Positions 40,358-51,257 of a stretch of DNA of 64,000 bases are shown here, in pieces. The notes beneath the pieces are model-generated. The model was given only the letters and a program-made list of their open reading frames with translations. It made no database searches and was not told the DNA's origin. The stretch's first letter is position 1, and the number at the start of each line of letters is the position of its first letter. The stretch lies in NCBI RefSeq assembly GCF_021390935.1, contig NZ_JAJPUI010000010.1:207549-271548 (forward strand), written 5' to 3'. The DNA is from Streptomyces sp. CC228A. Lineage in GTDB: Bacteria; Actinomycetota; Actinomycetes; Streptomycetales; Streptomycetaceae. Both the position numbers and the translations under genes were made by a program.

Positions 40358-43139
40358 TCAGGCGTCCGCCGGGGCGTCGTCGGCCAGTTCGGCGACACCC
40401 GTGATGCGGTGCAGGGGGTAGGTGCGGACCTCGTCCGCCGTGTGGTCGTACGCCGTGACGAAGCCGCCTTCGACACGGACGGGAGCGATGACGCGCTGGC
40501 TGGCGGCGCCGTCGGCATTGACGTACCCGATCCACACGGCCGTGTTGGTGAGGGCCGCGGCCTGGACGGTGGCGAGGGTCTCGGCGGGCGAGGTGCGGGG
40601 CAGGTCGCCGGCGCCGGTGCCGGCGGCCGCGGGCTCCGGCTTGCGCGGGGCGGTGGCGGCGCGGTCCCCGGCGCGGATGGCGTGCACCGCGGCGCCCAGG
40701 AGCGTGGCGTCGGGCACGGGCGGCCCGTCGGGCACGGGGACCGGTGCGGTGCGGGGCGGGGTGCGGTGCGCGTCGGCGCGGGCGATCACGACGTCGCCCT
40801 CCGCGGACTCGGCCGCCGGGGCGTACCCCAGGGCGCGCAGCCCTTCGAGGAGCGTCGCCGGGTCCGCCGCGGCCGCCAGGACGGTGGGCGCGAGGCGGCG
40901 CAGCCCCAGGGGGCGGAGCGGCGGTCGGCGAGGATCTCGCCCAGCAGGGCGTCGTCGTCGCAGCGCAGGTAGGAGGAGGCGGCACCGACGCGGAGGTGGC
41001 CGTGCCTGCGGGCCACGTCGTCGACAAGGTACGTCAGCGGTTGCGGGACCGGGGTGCGGGAGTGCTCGGTGAGGAAGGCGTGCAGCTCGGCCGCGGTGCG
41101 CCCGGCGTCGAGGGCGCGCCGCACGGAGGCGGGCGTGAAGCGGTAGACGGTGGCGCCGCCCTTGGACTCCACGTCGGCGAGCACGGCGAGGGCGTCGGCC
41201 AGCGGCCGGCGCAGGGGGCCGGGCGCGACGGCCGTCAGGTCGGCCTGGAGCAGGACGTGGTCGACGGGCTCCGGCAGCAGCGGCGCGAGCAGGGCGACGG
41301 CGGCCTCGGCACCGCCCGCCGCCCGGGCCCCCGCCGCACCACCGGCCTCAGAGACACCGCTGGCACCGCCGACACCCGCCCCCATGCCACCCCCGGCACC
41401 CCCGGCACCCCCGGCACCCCCGGCACCCCCGGCAGCAGCACGAGCACCATCACCAGCGGAAACGGAAACGGAAACGGACGCCTCCGCACCTGCGGGAGCC
41501 TCAGCCCCGCCCCCAGCGCCACCTCCGGCCGCCACGAGAGCCCCCACGGCCCCACCTGCCCCCGCCCCTTCCCCGGCCACGGCGTCGGCCCCGGCCACGG
41601 CGTCGCGGCTTTCCCGGCCCGCCCCGCTCTCCCGCCCCTCCCTGCCTTCCCGGCCCTCCCCGACCAGCGCGCGGCCGTGCGCCGACAGCGCGCCGCGGCC
41701 CGTCATGCCGAGCAGTTCCGCCTCCTCCAGCGCCCACGTCGCCAGCCGGGCCCGCAGGTCCGCGCCCGTGCCCTGGGCCTGGCGCAGCGGCCGCTCCCAC
41801 CGCAGCCGCGCCAGCACGGACTCCGCCTCCGGGGCGCCGCCCGCGGGCAGCGCGGCCAGCAGTCCCAGGACCCGGCGGCGCACCTCGGGCGCGGCGCCCC
41901 GGTCCAGGTCCGGGCCCAGCGCGGACAGGGTGCGGCCCTTGGCGTCCTGCCCGCCGACCAGCCCCGGCGTGCGGGTGGCCGCGAGCCACACCTGCGCCAG
42001 CCGCACCCAGCGGCGCGCGGCGGCAGGTCGCGCCACTCGTCGTACGCGGGCGTCGGCGCGTACCGCTCGTCGGCCTCGCCGTCCGAGGCGAGCAGGCCCG
42101 CCGCGTACGCGAGCTCCAGCCAGAAGGCGGCGACGCGTTCGGAGACGTCCAGCAGCGCGGCGGTGCGCCGCAGGTCCCGCACCGACAGCCCACCGGCCCG
42201 CAGCACGGGCGGTCCGCCCTGGTCCCACGCCTTGAGCAGCTCCTCGACGGTGGCGAGCGCGGTGTGGGCCTGCCCCGCCGCGGCGTTGTCCACAACCTGT
42301 GGACGGTACTTCCGCACCGGCTCCACGGCGGGCGGCAGCGGCTGCGGCTCCCGGTGGGCCCGCCCGCCGCGCAGGTGCAGCGCCGCCTCACGCGGCAGGA
42401 CGACCATGCGGGCCGACGCGGGCAGCAGCAGCCCCCGGTCCCGCAGCCACCGCACGGGCGGGGTGGGGCTCGCGGTGACCTCGCCGTAGGGCGGCCCCCA
42501 CACGAGCCGGTCCAGCACGGCGAGCGCTTCGACGGGCGCCTCGTCCAGCAGCGCGGCCATCCGCTCCCGGTCGGAGAAGAGGGCGCTCAGCGCGGCGACG
42601 GCGGACACCGGGTCATGGGTGGAGGGCAGCCCCAGGGCCTGCAGGATCTCCTGGAGCCGCTGGGGCGACATCCCTGACGTGGCCTCGGCGACGGTCGGTC
42701 CGAGCCCGGTCGGCGACGGGTGCCGGGGCGAGGGCGTCAGCAGCTCCCGCGCCGTCCGCACCAGGCGCAGCCGGTCGTCGTCGCCCCACACGAGGGCCTG
42801 GTCGCGCAGTGCTCCGACGGCCCGCGGCAGTGCGGCCGCGACCTCGTCGTCGCCTCCGTCGCCCGCCATGAGGGCGAGCAGCACCTCGTACGGCGCCGGG
42901 TCGGGCGCCACCGCGAGGGCCTCGGCGGTCTGGAGCGCGAACCGGTCGAGCCGTTCCAGCGCCCGTACGACCGAGGCGCGGGTCCCGGCCCGGGTGGCGA
43001 GCTGCGTGAGGTCGCCTGGCACGGGCGCCAGCAGGTCGGGCCGCGCCCGCAGCAGCGCGGCGAGCGCCTCGTCGTCCCGGCCCCGCAGGGCCGCGGCCAG
43101 GGTGCGGGGCGCCGCCGTACCGCCGTGTTCCTCGGCCAC
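40358..43139 (-). pseudogene. Helicase-associated (helicase C-terminal domain) protein, two frameshifts
   Basis: About 925 residues once joined. The N-terminal part (GTG 43139 after GGGAGG; ATG 43172 also possible) reads LAAALRGRDDEALAALLRAR, PDLLAPVPGDLTQLATRAGT, LDRLVWGPPYGEV. The frame changes near 42,015 (to RRWVRLAQVWLAATRTPGLV) and near 40,915 (to APAAESAEGDVVIARADAH), ending VIAPVRVEGGFVTAYDHTAD and TYPLHRITGVAELADD. The centre has a low-complexity linker (Ser-Val and Gly-Gly-Ala repeats, 41,390-41,490). The family is thought to partner XPB. Both shifts are in C/G-rich sequence and are likely errors. Confidence 0.8.
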
Positions 43140-43249
43140 GTGCGCCTCCCTCTCCCGCTCGCCGGTCGTCATCCGGACCACGTTAGCCCCTGGCCCGGGC
43201 CGAGGCGCTACCGTCGAGGGGCGTCGGCCGCGGAGGGGTGCAAGGGCCT

Positions 43250-44228
43250 GTGGACATCGAGAGCGACCAGCTGGTCTTCGACTACCTGAGCCGGGTGGGC
43301 GACCTGGCGCAGCAGCGCCAACTGCCCGCGAAACAGCGGATGAACCTCGTGACGTCGCTGCGCACCGAGATCGCCCGCCGCCGCGAGGGCGGCGCGGACA
43401 ACCCGGCGTCCGTACGGCGTGTCCTGGCGGGCCTGGGCACGCCGGAAGCGGTGGTGACGGCGGTGGCGAGCGGCGCGCTCGCCGTGCCGGAGCAGCGCAC
43501 CACGAGCACGCCCCGCCCCGCGGCCGAGGCGGCGGGCTCGGCGGACGCCCGGGCCGGACGCCCCGAACCGGAGTGGTGGCGCGTGGACACCGCCGCCGGG
43601 GCGGCCCCCGCCCCGGGCCGTGCCCCCGACCCGGCGGCGGCGACGGACCTGTTCGCGGCGGGCCCGGTGCCGGGTTTCCTGGGCGGCGTGGAGATCCCCG
43701 ACATCCTCGAACCCCCGGAGAAGGACGAGGACGGCACCGAGGGCACGGCGGCCGACCCTGCGGGGAGGCCGCCGGCCGGCGGGCGCTGCTGCGCAGGCTG
43801 CCGCTGCCCCGCCGCAGCAGGGCGCAGGCCGGTACGGCACCCGCGGAGGCCCCCGCCAAGGAGCCGGCCCCGCCCGCGAAGCTCCGCGCGCACCTGCGCA
43901 ACCCCCTGCTGCTCGTGGCGGCTGCCCTGCTGGTGGCGGGTGCGGCCTTCGGCTCCTGGCTCGCCCTGGGGGCGGCTGGGTCCTGGCGTACGCGTCGGGG
44001 AAGCTGAGCCGCGCGCAGGCGAAGTGGGCGGTGTTCGGCCTGCCCGGCGTGGCGGTCGCGGCCGGGGGCCTGTGGCTGTGGGGCCGCCTGACCGGCCGCT
44101 GGGGCGACCCCGTCCCGGCCGGCGGCTCGGGCCTGACGGACGCGATGGCGGCGACCTGGCCGTGGGTCGTCCGCGCGGCCGCCCTCGCCTCGGCCCTGTA
44201 CCTCGTCTGGCGCTCCCGCCGCACCTGA
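43250..44228 (+). pseudogene. HAAS-domain-like membrane protein, two frameshifts
   Basis: GTG 43250 starts VDIESDQLVFDYLSRVGDLA, and RVLAGLGTPEAVVTAVASGA completes an N-terminal HAAS-like signalling region. A Pro/Glu-rich linker follows (EIPDILEPPEKDEDG). The frame moves near 43,770 (to KLRAHLRNPLLLVAAALLVA) and near 43,975 (to VLAYASGKLSRAQAKWAVF, GLPGVAVAAGGLWLWGRLTG), ending in a helix LASALYLVWRSRRT. Three to four membrane helices in the C-terminal half. HAAS proteins often pair with PadR regulators, but none is near. It is divergent from the XPB companion gene. Confidence 0.7.
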
Positions 44229-44530
44229 CCGCGCGGCCGCGCCCGCACCGTCACCCACCCGGTCGGAGCCGCCCGGACGCCGCACACACCCGGTCCGAGC
44301 GGCCCGGCTCCCCCGCACACCCGGCCCGAGCGGACCCGCACCCCACACACACCCAGCCCAAGCAGACCCGAACCCCGCGCACCCAACCCGGGCAACCCAG
44401 GTCCCTCGCCCGCCCTCCGGGCAACCCGGCTCCCCCGCGTCAGGTCGCGTCAGTCGGGACTCGGCCACTTCCGGGGGCGCGGCCTGCGGAGGGGCCCGGA
44501 CGGCCCTTGCCCCCTCGGCAGAATGGGCCC
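44229..44530. other. Intergenic with short repeats, no gene seen
   Basis: Between 44250 and 44410 a CACACACCCGG.CCGAGCGGCC phrase of about 40 bp recurs in drifted form. The last 100 bp are the leader of the HAD gene. Confidence 0.55.
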
Positions 44531-45154
44531 ATGACACTCACTGTGGGTTTCGACCTCGACATGACCCTCATCGACTCACGCCCCGGTATCCGGGCCACCT
44601 ACGTGGAGCTGTCGGCACGCACCGGGGTGCGGATCGACGCGGATCTGGTGGTGTCCCGGCTCGGCCCGCCGCTCGAACACGAGCTCGCACACTGGTTCCC
44701 GGAGGAGCGGATCGCGGAGATGGCGGCCGCCTACCGTGAGATCTACCCCACACACGCCATCCACCCGTCGCCCGCGCTGCCCGGCGCCGAGGACGCAATT
44801 CAAGCCGTTCGCGCCGCGGGCGGCCGCTCCATGGTCGTCACCGCGAAGAACGCGCCGCACGCCACCCTGCACCTGACGCACGTGGGCCTGAAGCCGGACA
44901 CGGTGGTCGGCAGCCTGTGGGCGGAGGCCAAGGCGGAGGCGCTGCGGGCCCAGGGCGCCCGGGTGTACGTGGGCGACCACCTGGGAGACATACGCGGCGC
45001 CCGGGCCGCGGGCGCGCTCGCCGTGTCGGTGACGACCGGACCGTACAGCGAGGACGACCTGCGGGCGGCCGGCGCGGACGTCGTCCTGCCTGACCTGACG
45101 GCGTTCCCCGCCTGGTGGGCGGCCTACGCCGAGGGCGCCGACGCCCTGGCCTGA
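44531..45154 (+). CDS. HAD-superfamily hydrolase, phosphoglycolate-phosphatase-like
   Basis: 207 residues. Motif I GFDLDMTLIDSRPG with nucleophile Asp8 and Asp10; motif II MVVTAKNAPHA; motif III Lys near AKAEALRAQGA; motif IV YVGDHLGDIRGARAAGA. Cytosolic phosphatase, substrate unknown. ATG 44531 stands in front of a separate leader. It is the nearest HAD phosphatase to the C-nucleoside-type locus, whose usual phosphatase is missing, but its setting beside housekeeping genes makes a link weak. The end overlaps a convergent small membrane protein gene by 31 bp. Confidence 0.9.
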   Translation: MTLTVGFDLDMTLIDSRPGIRATYVELSARTGVRIDADLVVSRLGPPLEHELAHWFPEERIAEMAAAYREIYPTHAIHPSPALPGAEDAIQAVRAAGGRSMVVTAKNAPHATLHLTHVGLKPDTVVGSLWAEAKAEALRAQGARVYVGDHLGDIRGARAAGALAVSVTTGPYSEDDLRAAGADVVLPDLTAFPAWWAAYAEGADALA

Positions 45155-45381
45155 CGGCGCTGCGCGGCGATCGAGCGCAGCACGCCCGCCCCGGCGATCC
45201 CGAACCCGACCCCCATGAGCATGCACACGCCGTAGGCGATCGGGGGGAAGGGCTCGGTGCCCAGGAAGAGCGGTGCCATGGTGACGAGAGTGGCGACCGC
45301 GCCGATGATGAAGACGACGGCGCCGACGCGGATCAGGCCGTCGCCGGGCGCGGCGGCACCCGCGGTGGTTTCACTACGCAT
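45124..45381 (-). CDS. Small conserved membrane protein
   Basis: 85 residues with two helices: LIRVGAVVFIIGAVATLVTM and IAYGVCMLMGVGFGIAGAGV, the loop between them carrying PLFLGTEPFPP. The pattern is common in Streptomyces beside this cold-shock gene; the function is unknown. It overlaps the HAD gene tail-to-tail. Confidence 0.8.
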   Translation of the reverse strand: MRSETTAGAAAPGDGLIRVGAVVFIIGAVATLVTMAPLFLGTEPFPPIAYGVCMLMGVGFGIAGAGVLRSIAAQRRQARASAPSA

Positions 45382-45586
45382 TCGGCCAGGGTAGTTCCCA
45401 GGCCGGAGGAACAAACCGGCGGCGTCTTGTCAGCCGGGCCGCGACCATTAGCCTTGATGCGCCAGGGGTCCCCCCTGCTCGGTCGCGGCGGTGAGCTCGG
45501 GGGAGGCCCCGGGTGACCCGCCGCGGTGCAGTGAAGAGCCGTTTTCCGATGGCGTAACCCGACGAGTACGAAGACGAGGACAGGAC

Positions 45587-45970
45587 GTGCCTACCGGCAA
45601 GGTCAAGTGGTTCAACAGCGAGAAGGGCTTCGGCTTCCTCTCCCGCGACGACGGCGGTGACGTCTTCGTGCACTCGTCGGTGCTCCCCGCCGGAGTGGAC
45701 GTCCTGAAGCCGGGGCAGCGTGTGGAGTTCGGCGTGGTCGCGGGCCAGCGGGGCGACCAGGCCCTGTCCCTGACGGTCCTGGATCCCACACCGTCGGTGG
45801 CGGCGGCGCAGCGGCGCAAGCCGGACGAGCTGGCGTCGATCGTGCAGGACCTGACGACGCTGCTGGAGAACATCACCCCGATGCTGGAGCGGGGCCGCTA
45901 CCCCGACAAGGCGCACGGCGCGAAGATCGCGGGCCTGCTGCGGGCCGTCGCGGACCAGCTCGACGTCTGA
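45587..45970 (+). CDS. Cold-shock domain protein with C-terminal extension
   Basis: 127 residues from GTG. The cold-shock domain fills residues 1-65: RNP1-like KVKWFNSEKGFGFL and RNP2-like DVFVHSSVL. The extension (KPDELASIVQDLTTLLENIT, then PMLERGRYPDKAHGAKIAGL) is helical and found in the actinobacterial long CSP group. It binds single-stranded nucleic acid. AGGA is 5 bases before the start, and a 14-bp terminator follows. Confidence 0.95.
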   Translation: MPTGKVKWFNSEKGFGFLSRDDGGDVFVHSSVLPAGVDVLKPGQRVEFGVVAGQRGDQALSLTVLDPTPSVAAAQRRKPDELASIVQDLTTLLENITPMLERGRYPDKAHGAKIAGLLRAVADQLDV

Positions 45971-45998
45971 CCAGGCGGGCAGCCGCCCGCACCCGCCC

Positions 45999-46040
45999 GG
46001 CCCCCGCGGCCGCGCCCCGCACGGGCCGGCCGCGGGGGCC
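45999..46040 (+). terminator. Terminator after the cold-shock gene
   Basis: Perfect 14-bp stem GGCCCCCGCGGCCG / CGGCCGCGGGGGCC with a 14-nt loop, 29 bases past the stop. Confidence 0.85.
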
Positions 46041-46410
46041 GCGGCGTACCCGCCCGTACCGCCTCGGGCCGCGCCCCCGTGGAGGGCCCTGGTCCCGGGG
46101 CGCCGCCCGACGACCGACCGCCGCCCTGCCCGCGGCCGTACGCACCGTCGCGGCCGCACGCGCCGTCGCGGCCGTACGCGCGGTCGCGGACGCCCCGTCC
46201 GCGGGGCGCCGAGCGACCGTGCGCGCGGACGGGCCGAGCAGCCACCGAGCCGGACACCGCGCAGGGATCGCGGCAGGCGGGGGCCGGGCGGCCGCCCGCC
46301 CGCCGGCAGGGCTGTGAGGCCCGCCAGGGAGTCGCCACCCGACGGCCCCGGGCGGCGCCGCAGCCCCCGCGCGCCGCGCTGCGGCCCGTCCCGGCCGGGA
46401 GCCGGGCGCG
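46041..46410. other. Intergenic, short repeats, no gene seen
   Basis: 46,130-46,200 carries GCCGTACGC[A/G]C[C/G]GTCGCGG in four drifting copies. Otherwise GC-rich, without a supported gene, between convergent csp and mqnD. Confidence 0.55.
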
Positions 46411-47271
46411 TCAGGGCAGCCGGAGGGCGTGCGGGGAGAGCTGCGGGACCAGGCCGCCCGCCGCGGCGCGGTCCAGGAGCGCGGTCACCGCCGCGCGGCC
46501 CTCGTCGCCGAGGTCCTCCGTGTACGCGTTGACGTACAGCTCGATGTGGCGGGCCGCCACCTCGGGGTCCATCTCCTGGGCGTGGGCGCGGACGTAGTCG
46601 CGGGACGCGTCCGGGTCGGCCCAGGCCGCGCGGACCGACGCGCGCGCCGCGTCCGCCAGCCGCCGCAGCGCCGCCGCGCCGAGCGAGCGCTTCGCGACGA
46701 TCGCGCCCAGCGGGATCGGCAGCCCCGTCTCGGCCTCCCAGTACGCGCCCATGTCGGCCAGGCACGACAGCCCGTACTGCCCGTACGTGAACCGCGCCTC
46801 GTGGATGACGAGCCCGGCGTCCACGCGCCCGTCGCGGACCGCGGGCATGATCTCGTGGAACGGCATCACGACGACCCGGCCCACTCCCCCGGGCACCGCC
46901 TGCGCCGCCCACAACCGGAACAGCAGGTACGCCGTGGAGCGCTCGCCCGGCACCGCCACCGTCCGCCCCGCCAGGTCCGCCCCCGTCCCGGTGCCGGGCT
47001 CGCGGGTGAGGACCAGCGGGCCGCAGCCGCGGCCCAGCGCGCCGCCGCACGGCAGCAGCGCGTACCGGTCCATGATCCACGGCAGCACCGCGTACGACAC
47101 CTTCAGCACGTCCGGGCCGTCGTCACCGCGTTCGGCGATGCCGTTGGTGACGTCGATGTCCGCGAAGGTGACGTCCAGCCGGGGGGCGTCCGGGACGAGC
47201 CCGTGCGCCCAGGCGTGGAAGACGAACGTGTCGTTCGGGCAGGGGGAGTACGCGATGCGGGTGGCGTCCAA
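46411..47271 (-). CDS. mqnD: 1,4-dihydroxy-6-naphthoate synthase MqnD
   Basis: 286 residues. A periplasmic-binding-like fold that converts cyclic dehypoxanthine futalosine to 1,4-dihydroxy-6-naphthoate in the futalosine menaquinone route used by Streptomyces. Signatures: IAYSPCPNDTFVFHAWAHG, VLKVSYAVLPWIMDRYALLP, GRVDAGLVIHEARFTYGQYG with the catalytic His. The start appears to be TTG 47271, 6 bp after the mqnB stop; no better in-frame ATG/GTG keeps the conserved N-terminus. It is in an operon DUF2771-mqnB-mqnD. Confidence 0.95.
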   Translation of the reverse strand: MDATRIAYSPCPNDTFVFHAWAHGLVPDAPRLDVTFADIDVTNGIAERGDDGPDVLKVSYAVLPWIMDRYALLPCGGALGRGCGPLVLTREPGTGTGADLAGRTVAVPGERSTAYLLFRLWAAQAVPGGVGRVVVMPFHEIMPAVRDGRVDAGLVIHEARFTYGQYGLSCLADMGAYWEAETGLPIPLGAIVAKRSLGAAALRRLADAARASVRAAWADPDASRDYVRAHAQEMDPEVAARHIELYVNAYTEDLGDEGRAAVTALLDRAAAGGLVPQLSPHALRLP

Positions 47272-47277
47272 GGGTGC

Positions 47278-48343
47278 TCAGTCCTCCACGAAGACGGTCG
47301 TGCTCAGCGGCTCGAACGCCGCCCGCAGCGCGTCCAGGGCCTCGGGTATCCGCCACGCGGCCCGGTCGCGCGGGCCCACGGTGTTGGAGACGGCCCGCAG
47401 CTCGACGGCGGGCACGCCGTGCGCGGCGGCGGCCTCCGCCACGCCGAAGCCCTCCATCGCCTCCGCGCCCGCGCGCGGGTGGCGGGCGGCCAGCTCGGCG
47501 GTGCGGGCGGCGGTGCCGGTCACCGTGGACACGGTCAGCACGGGCGCGACGAGGCACGGCGGGCCCGCGCCGCGCAGCGCGGCGGCGAGGCGGGCGGTCA
47601 GGGCGGGCGGCGGTACGTGCACGGATCGGCCGAAGCCGAGCCGCTCGACGGGCAGGTAGCCGTCGGGCGTGTCGGCGCCCAGGTCGGCGGCGACGATCGC
47701 GTCCGACAGGACCAGGGACCCGACGGGGGCGTGCGGGGCGAAGCCGCCGCCGATGCCCGCCGAGACGACGAGGTCGTACGGGTAGGGCGCGGTGGCCAGG
47801 GCGGTGGCGGCGCCGACGGCGGCGGCGGCCGCCCCACCCCGGCGGCGAGCACGTCGACGGCGGGCGCGGCGGCGCCGGTCAGCCGGGAGAGGGGCAGCGC
47901 GGCCACCCGGCCGTCACGGCCCGGCCCGCCCGCACGGGGATCGTCCACGGGGGCCGATCCGTCCGCGGGCGCGGCGGAGCCGTACGCGGGGGTGGAGCCG
48001 TCCGCGCGGGTAGAGCCGTCCGCGCGGGTGGTGGAGGGGCCGGGTGTGGGGGCGGAGGCGGAACGGGGGCGCCGTGCCCGTCGGGGGCGGGGGCGTCGCT
48101 GCCGGTCGTGCCGGCAGGGCCCTCGGCCGGGGCGGCGGAGGCCCGTCCGCGCGGCACCGGGCCGCCGGGCGCGCCGGAAACCTGCTCGCCGGGGGCCGGG
48201 CGCAGCCCGGTGAGGAGGTGGCTCGTCACGGTGTGCCCGCTGGGCAGCGGCCACGACGACCGGGTGCCGCAGCCGACCAGTCCGCGGGCGACGGCGGAGC
48301 CCTCCGCCGCCACCGCGGTCACCACCAGGACGCGCAGCGTCAC
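47278..48343 (-). pseudogene. mqnB: Futalosine hydrolase MqnB, two frameshifts
   Basis: GTG 48343 (overlapping the DUF2771 stop, GTGA) starts TLRVLVVTAVAAEGSAVARG. A long variable Pro/Ala/Asp-rich insert follows (with ADGSTRADGSTPAYGSAAPA in a second frame after about 48,060). The nucleosidase core continues as VDVLAAGVG and then, after a slip near 47,836 in a G/C run, as VVSAGIGGGFAPHAPVGSLV, AMEGFGVAEAAAAHGVPAVE and LRAVSNTVGPRD with the catalytic Asp/Glu region. MqnB removes hypoxanthine from futalosine. Since mqnD is intact and menaquinone is essential, the breaks are probably sequence errors. Confidence 0.85.
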
Positions 48344-48822
48344 ACCTTCTTGAAGGTGAAGCGGTAGACGCCGATCGCCTTGTTCTTCTGCGTCTCCAGG
48401 ATGGTGACGTCGACGCTGTCCGCGGTCTCGCCGCCCATCGGGTTGTTGAAGAACGGGCTGGCGTTGATCGTGCGGTACGTCTTCTTGTACGGCTCCTGCT
48501 CCGCGGGCTGGCCGTTGATCAGCAGCGTCCAGCCGTTCTCGGCGATCTCGGGGTCCACGCCGAGGCGGATCCGGTCGTCCAGGGACACCTCGACGACCTC
48601 GCCGGCCTTCGCCCTGACGCACTTCTCGACCTGGGACTCCTTGAGGCCCCCGGTGTCGTAGCAGCCGGAGGCGGCCTCGGTGTGCACCGAGTCGGTGCCG
48701 ACCGTCACGGTGGCGAGCGGCGTCGGCTTATCGCAGGCGGAGAGGACGAGCAGGCCGGCGGAGACGGCACCCAGAGCGACGCCGGCCCGGCGGGCCCTTC
48801 CGGAGAGGAACGCAACGGTCAT
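48340..48822 (-). CDS. DUF2771 family lipoprotein
   Basis: 160 residues with a lipoprotein signal: RARRAGVALGAVSAGLLVLS then Cys30 (LVLSAC). The mature part carries VKCV-like Cys (SGCYDTGGLKESQVEKCVRA) and ends INASPFFNNPMGG and IGVYRFTFKKV. It should be anchored to the outer face of the membrane; its function is unknown. First gene of the mqn operon, translationally coupled to mqnB. Confidence 0.92.
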   Translation of the reverse strand: MTVAFLSGRARRAGVALGAVSAGLLVLSACDKPTPLATVTVGTDSVHTEAASGCYDTGGLKESQVEKCVRAKAGEVVEVSLDDRIRLGVDPEIAENGWTLLINGQPAEQEPYKKTYRTINASPFFNNPMGGETADSVDVTILETQKNKAIGVYRFTFKKV

Positions 48823-48867
48823 GGGGCGAAGGCTATCGGGCCCCGCCGCCGGGGGCGCGGGCGGGGC

Positions 48868-50968
48868 TCACCCGACGCGCGGGTGCCGCCGCGCACGGCG
48901 GTACCGGAACCGGCCGCCGCGCGGCCGCCCGCCCCCGTCCGGGCCACCGCCGTCCCGGCCGCGTCCCTGCACCTGTCCCTCCCCGTCTCCCTGCCCGTCT
49001 CCGGTCCCCTGCGCGTTCCCCTGCCCGCCTCCCCGCCTGTGTCCCTGCCCGCTCCCCTGCCCGTCTCCCTGCCCGTGCTCGCCGCCGTGCCGGGCCGCCG
49101 CCGCCAGGCCGCGTCCCGCGACCGCCACCCCGGTGGCGGGGAGGGCCGCGGCGACCACCATGCCGAGGGTCGCGTCGAGGGGCAGCACGATGCCGACGGC
49201 GCCCCCGGCGACCCACGCCATCTGGAGCAGCGTCTCCGAGCGGGCGAAGGCGGAGGTGCGCACGGACTCGGGCACGTCCCGCTGGATCAGCGCGTCCAGG
49301 GACAGCTTGGACAGGGCCTGGGCCAGCCCGGCCACGGCGGCCAGCGCGGCGACGGCGATCCCGCTGAAGAAGGCGGCGGCGAGGATCGCGGCGGCCAGCA
49401 GCACCGTCAGCATGGTGGCGATGATGGCCTCGGGAGCGCGGGCCTTCAGCCAGGCCCCGACGGCCGTCCCGCAGGCGTTGCCGGTGCCCGCCGCCGCCCC
49501 CACGACCAGCATCGAGACGGCGGCGCTCTGCCCGTCGAGGGGGTGCACCCGCAGCAGGAACGCCAGGAAGAAGATCAGGAACCCGGACAGCCCGCGGATC
49601 GCCGCGTTCGCCTGGAGGGCGTGCAGCACCGCCGGGCCGACGGTCCGCAGGCCGGGCTTCCGCTCCCCGTGCAGCAGGATCTGCGCCCTGCGCTCGCCCC
49701 GCGCGGAGTCGACCTTGTGGGGCAGCGTGAACGCCAGGACGGCACCGGTGAGGAGCACGATGCAGGCGCCGTACAGCGGCCACTCAGGGCCGATCGTGTT
49801 CAGTCCGATGCCGACGGGTGCGGCGGCGCCGGTGGCGAGCAGCCCGGCGAGGGTGACGCGGGAGTTCGCCTTCACCAGGGAGAAGTGCGGTGGCAGCAGC
49901 CGGGGTACGACGGCGGATCTGACCACGCCGTACGCCTTGGACGCCACCAGCACCCCGAGCGCGGCCGGGTACAGCTCCAGTCCGCCGGTGGCGACGGCGC
50001 CGGACAGGATCAGCGCGAGCACGGCGCGGACGGCCATCGCCCCGGCCATGGCGGCGCGGCGGCCGTGCGGGACGTGGTCGAGGAGCGGGCCGATGACGGG
50101 CGCGAGGAGGGTGAAGGGCGCGAGGGTGACGGCCAGGTACAGCGCGACCCGGCCGCGGGCCTCGTCGGTCGGGACGGAGAAGAAGACGGTGGAGGCGAGC
50201 GCGATGGTGATCATCACGTCGCCGGCGCTGTTCACGGCGTGCAGCTCGATGAGTTTGCCGAGCCCCGACTCGCCGGCGCCGTGGGCGTGGGTGGCCCGGC
50301 GGATACCGCGCGCCGGGGCGGTTACCGGCAGCGGCAGCGCCCGCGCGACCCGCCGTGCCCGCGCCCCCGCACCGACCCGTGCGCACCGCCCCGCACGTCG
50401 GGCCCCGGCACCGGTCCCCCGGAACCGGGCAGGGACGCGGGGCCGACGTCCGGGGTGTCCGGCCGCCCGGCCGCCCCGGCCTCGGGCCGGGGGCTCCGGT
50501 CGGCGGCCTCGGGCCGGGAGCCCTCCTCCGACGCCTCGGGCAGGGAGCCGTCCTCCGACGCCTCGGGCTCTGACGGCTCGGGCTCTGACGGTTCGGGCTC
50601 TGGCACCTCGGGCCGGGGGCCGGGAGCCGGCGCGGCGGGCTGAGGAGCGCGGTCCGCGGCTTCCGCCGCCGACTGCCCGGGGCCCGGGGGCGTCTCCGTA
50701 CCGGCCGCCGGCGGAGCAGTGTCGGCCTGCGCGCCCGGCCTTCCGGCGCCGGAAGCGGCGGCGGCGCATCCGGCGGCGCATCCGGCGGCGGGCCCGGCAC
50801 CCGGTACCCCGGGCGTTTCCGGCGGCCCGGGTGTCGGGGCCGCGGGGCCGTCCGGCCGTACGGGACGGGCGCTCGCCGCACGGGCGCCGGCCGGGGGCCC
50901 GCGGCGGCGGGCGCCTCGGCGGGGGTCCGGGGACCCTGGGGACGGCCGTGCGCGTACCACGTGGCCAT
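48868..50968 (-). pseudogene. MFS transporter with long disordered N-terminus, frameshifted
   Basis: The C-terminal part from about 50,265 is one open frame with 10-12 membrane helices (SGLGKLIELHAVNSAGDVMI, then VPTDEARGRVALYLAVTLAP and GYVVRSAVVPRLLPP-like KAYGVVRSAVVPRLLPPHFS) and a Gly/Gln/Asp-rich tail. The N-terminus starts ATG 50968 (MATWYAHGRPQGPRTPAEAP) in one frame and passes through an acidic region in another (PEVPEPEPSEPEPSEPEASE), with shifts near 50,820 and 50,300. The substrate is unknown. It is divergent from the DUF3027 gene. Confidence 0.75.
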
Positions 50969-51257
50969 ACTGCCTCAGAGTGCCGCACTCGTCCCGTCCG
51001 CGAGCCGCTGTGGGGGCCACTTGAGGCGGGCGTGTGGGCCCCGGGCGGCGAAGGGGGTAGCGTGCGTAGCGCGCCACCGGCGGAAAACGCTCGGCCGCGC
51101 GCCTCTTCGGCATCCCGCAGAATGGATGACATGAGGTGTGCCCGAGCACGTCGGGCGTGGACGTCGATGCGGTCCTGGGGTCCGCTCCGTCCGTCGCTCG
51201 TGCTGTCGCGCATCGGCCGGCGCACCTATGACACGGCGTAGGAGAGAAGCGAGACCT

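Noticed and set aside
44531..45154. HAD hydrolase as the missing MinC phosphatase of the NRPS locus
   Set aside because: It lies 4.5 kb outside, on the other strand, among housekeeping genes, and has no DUF4243 domain.
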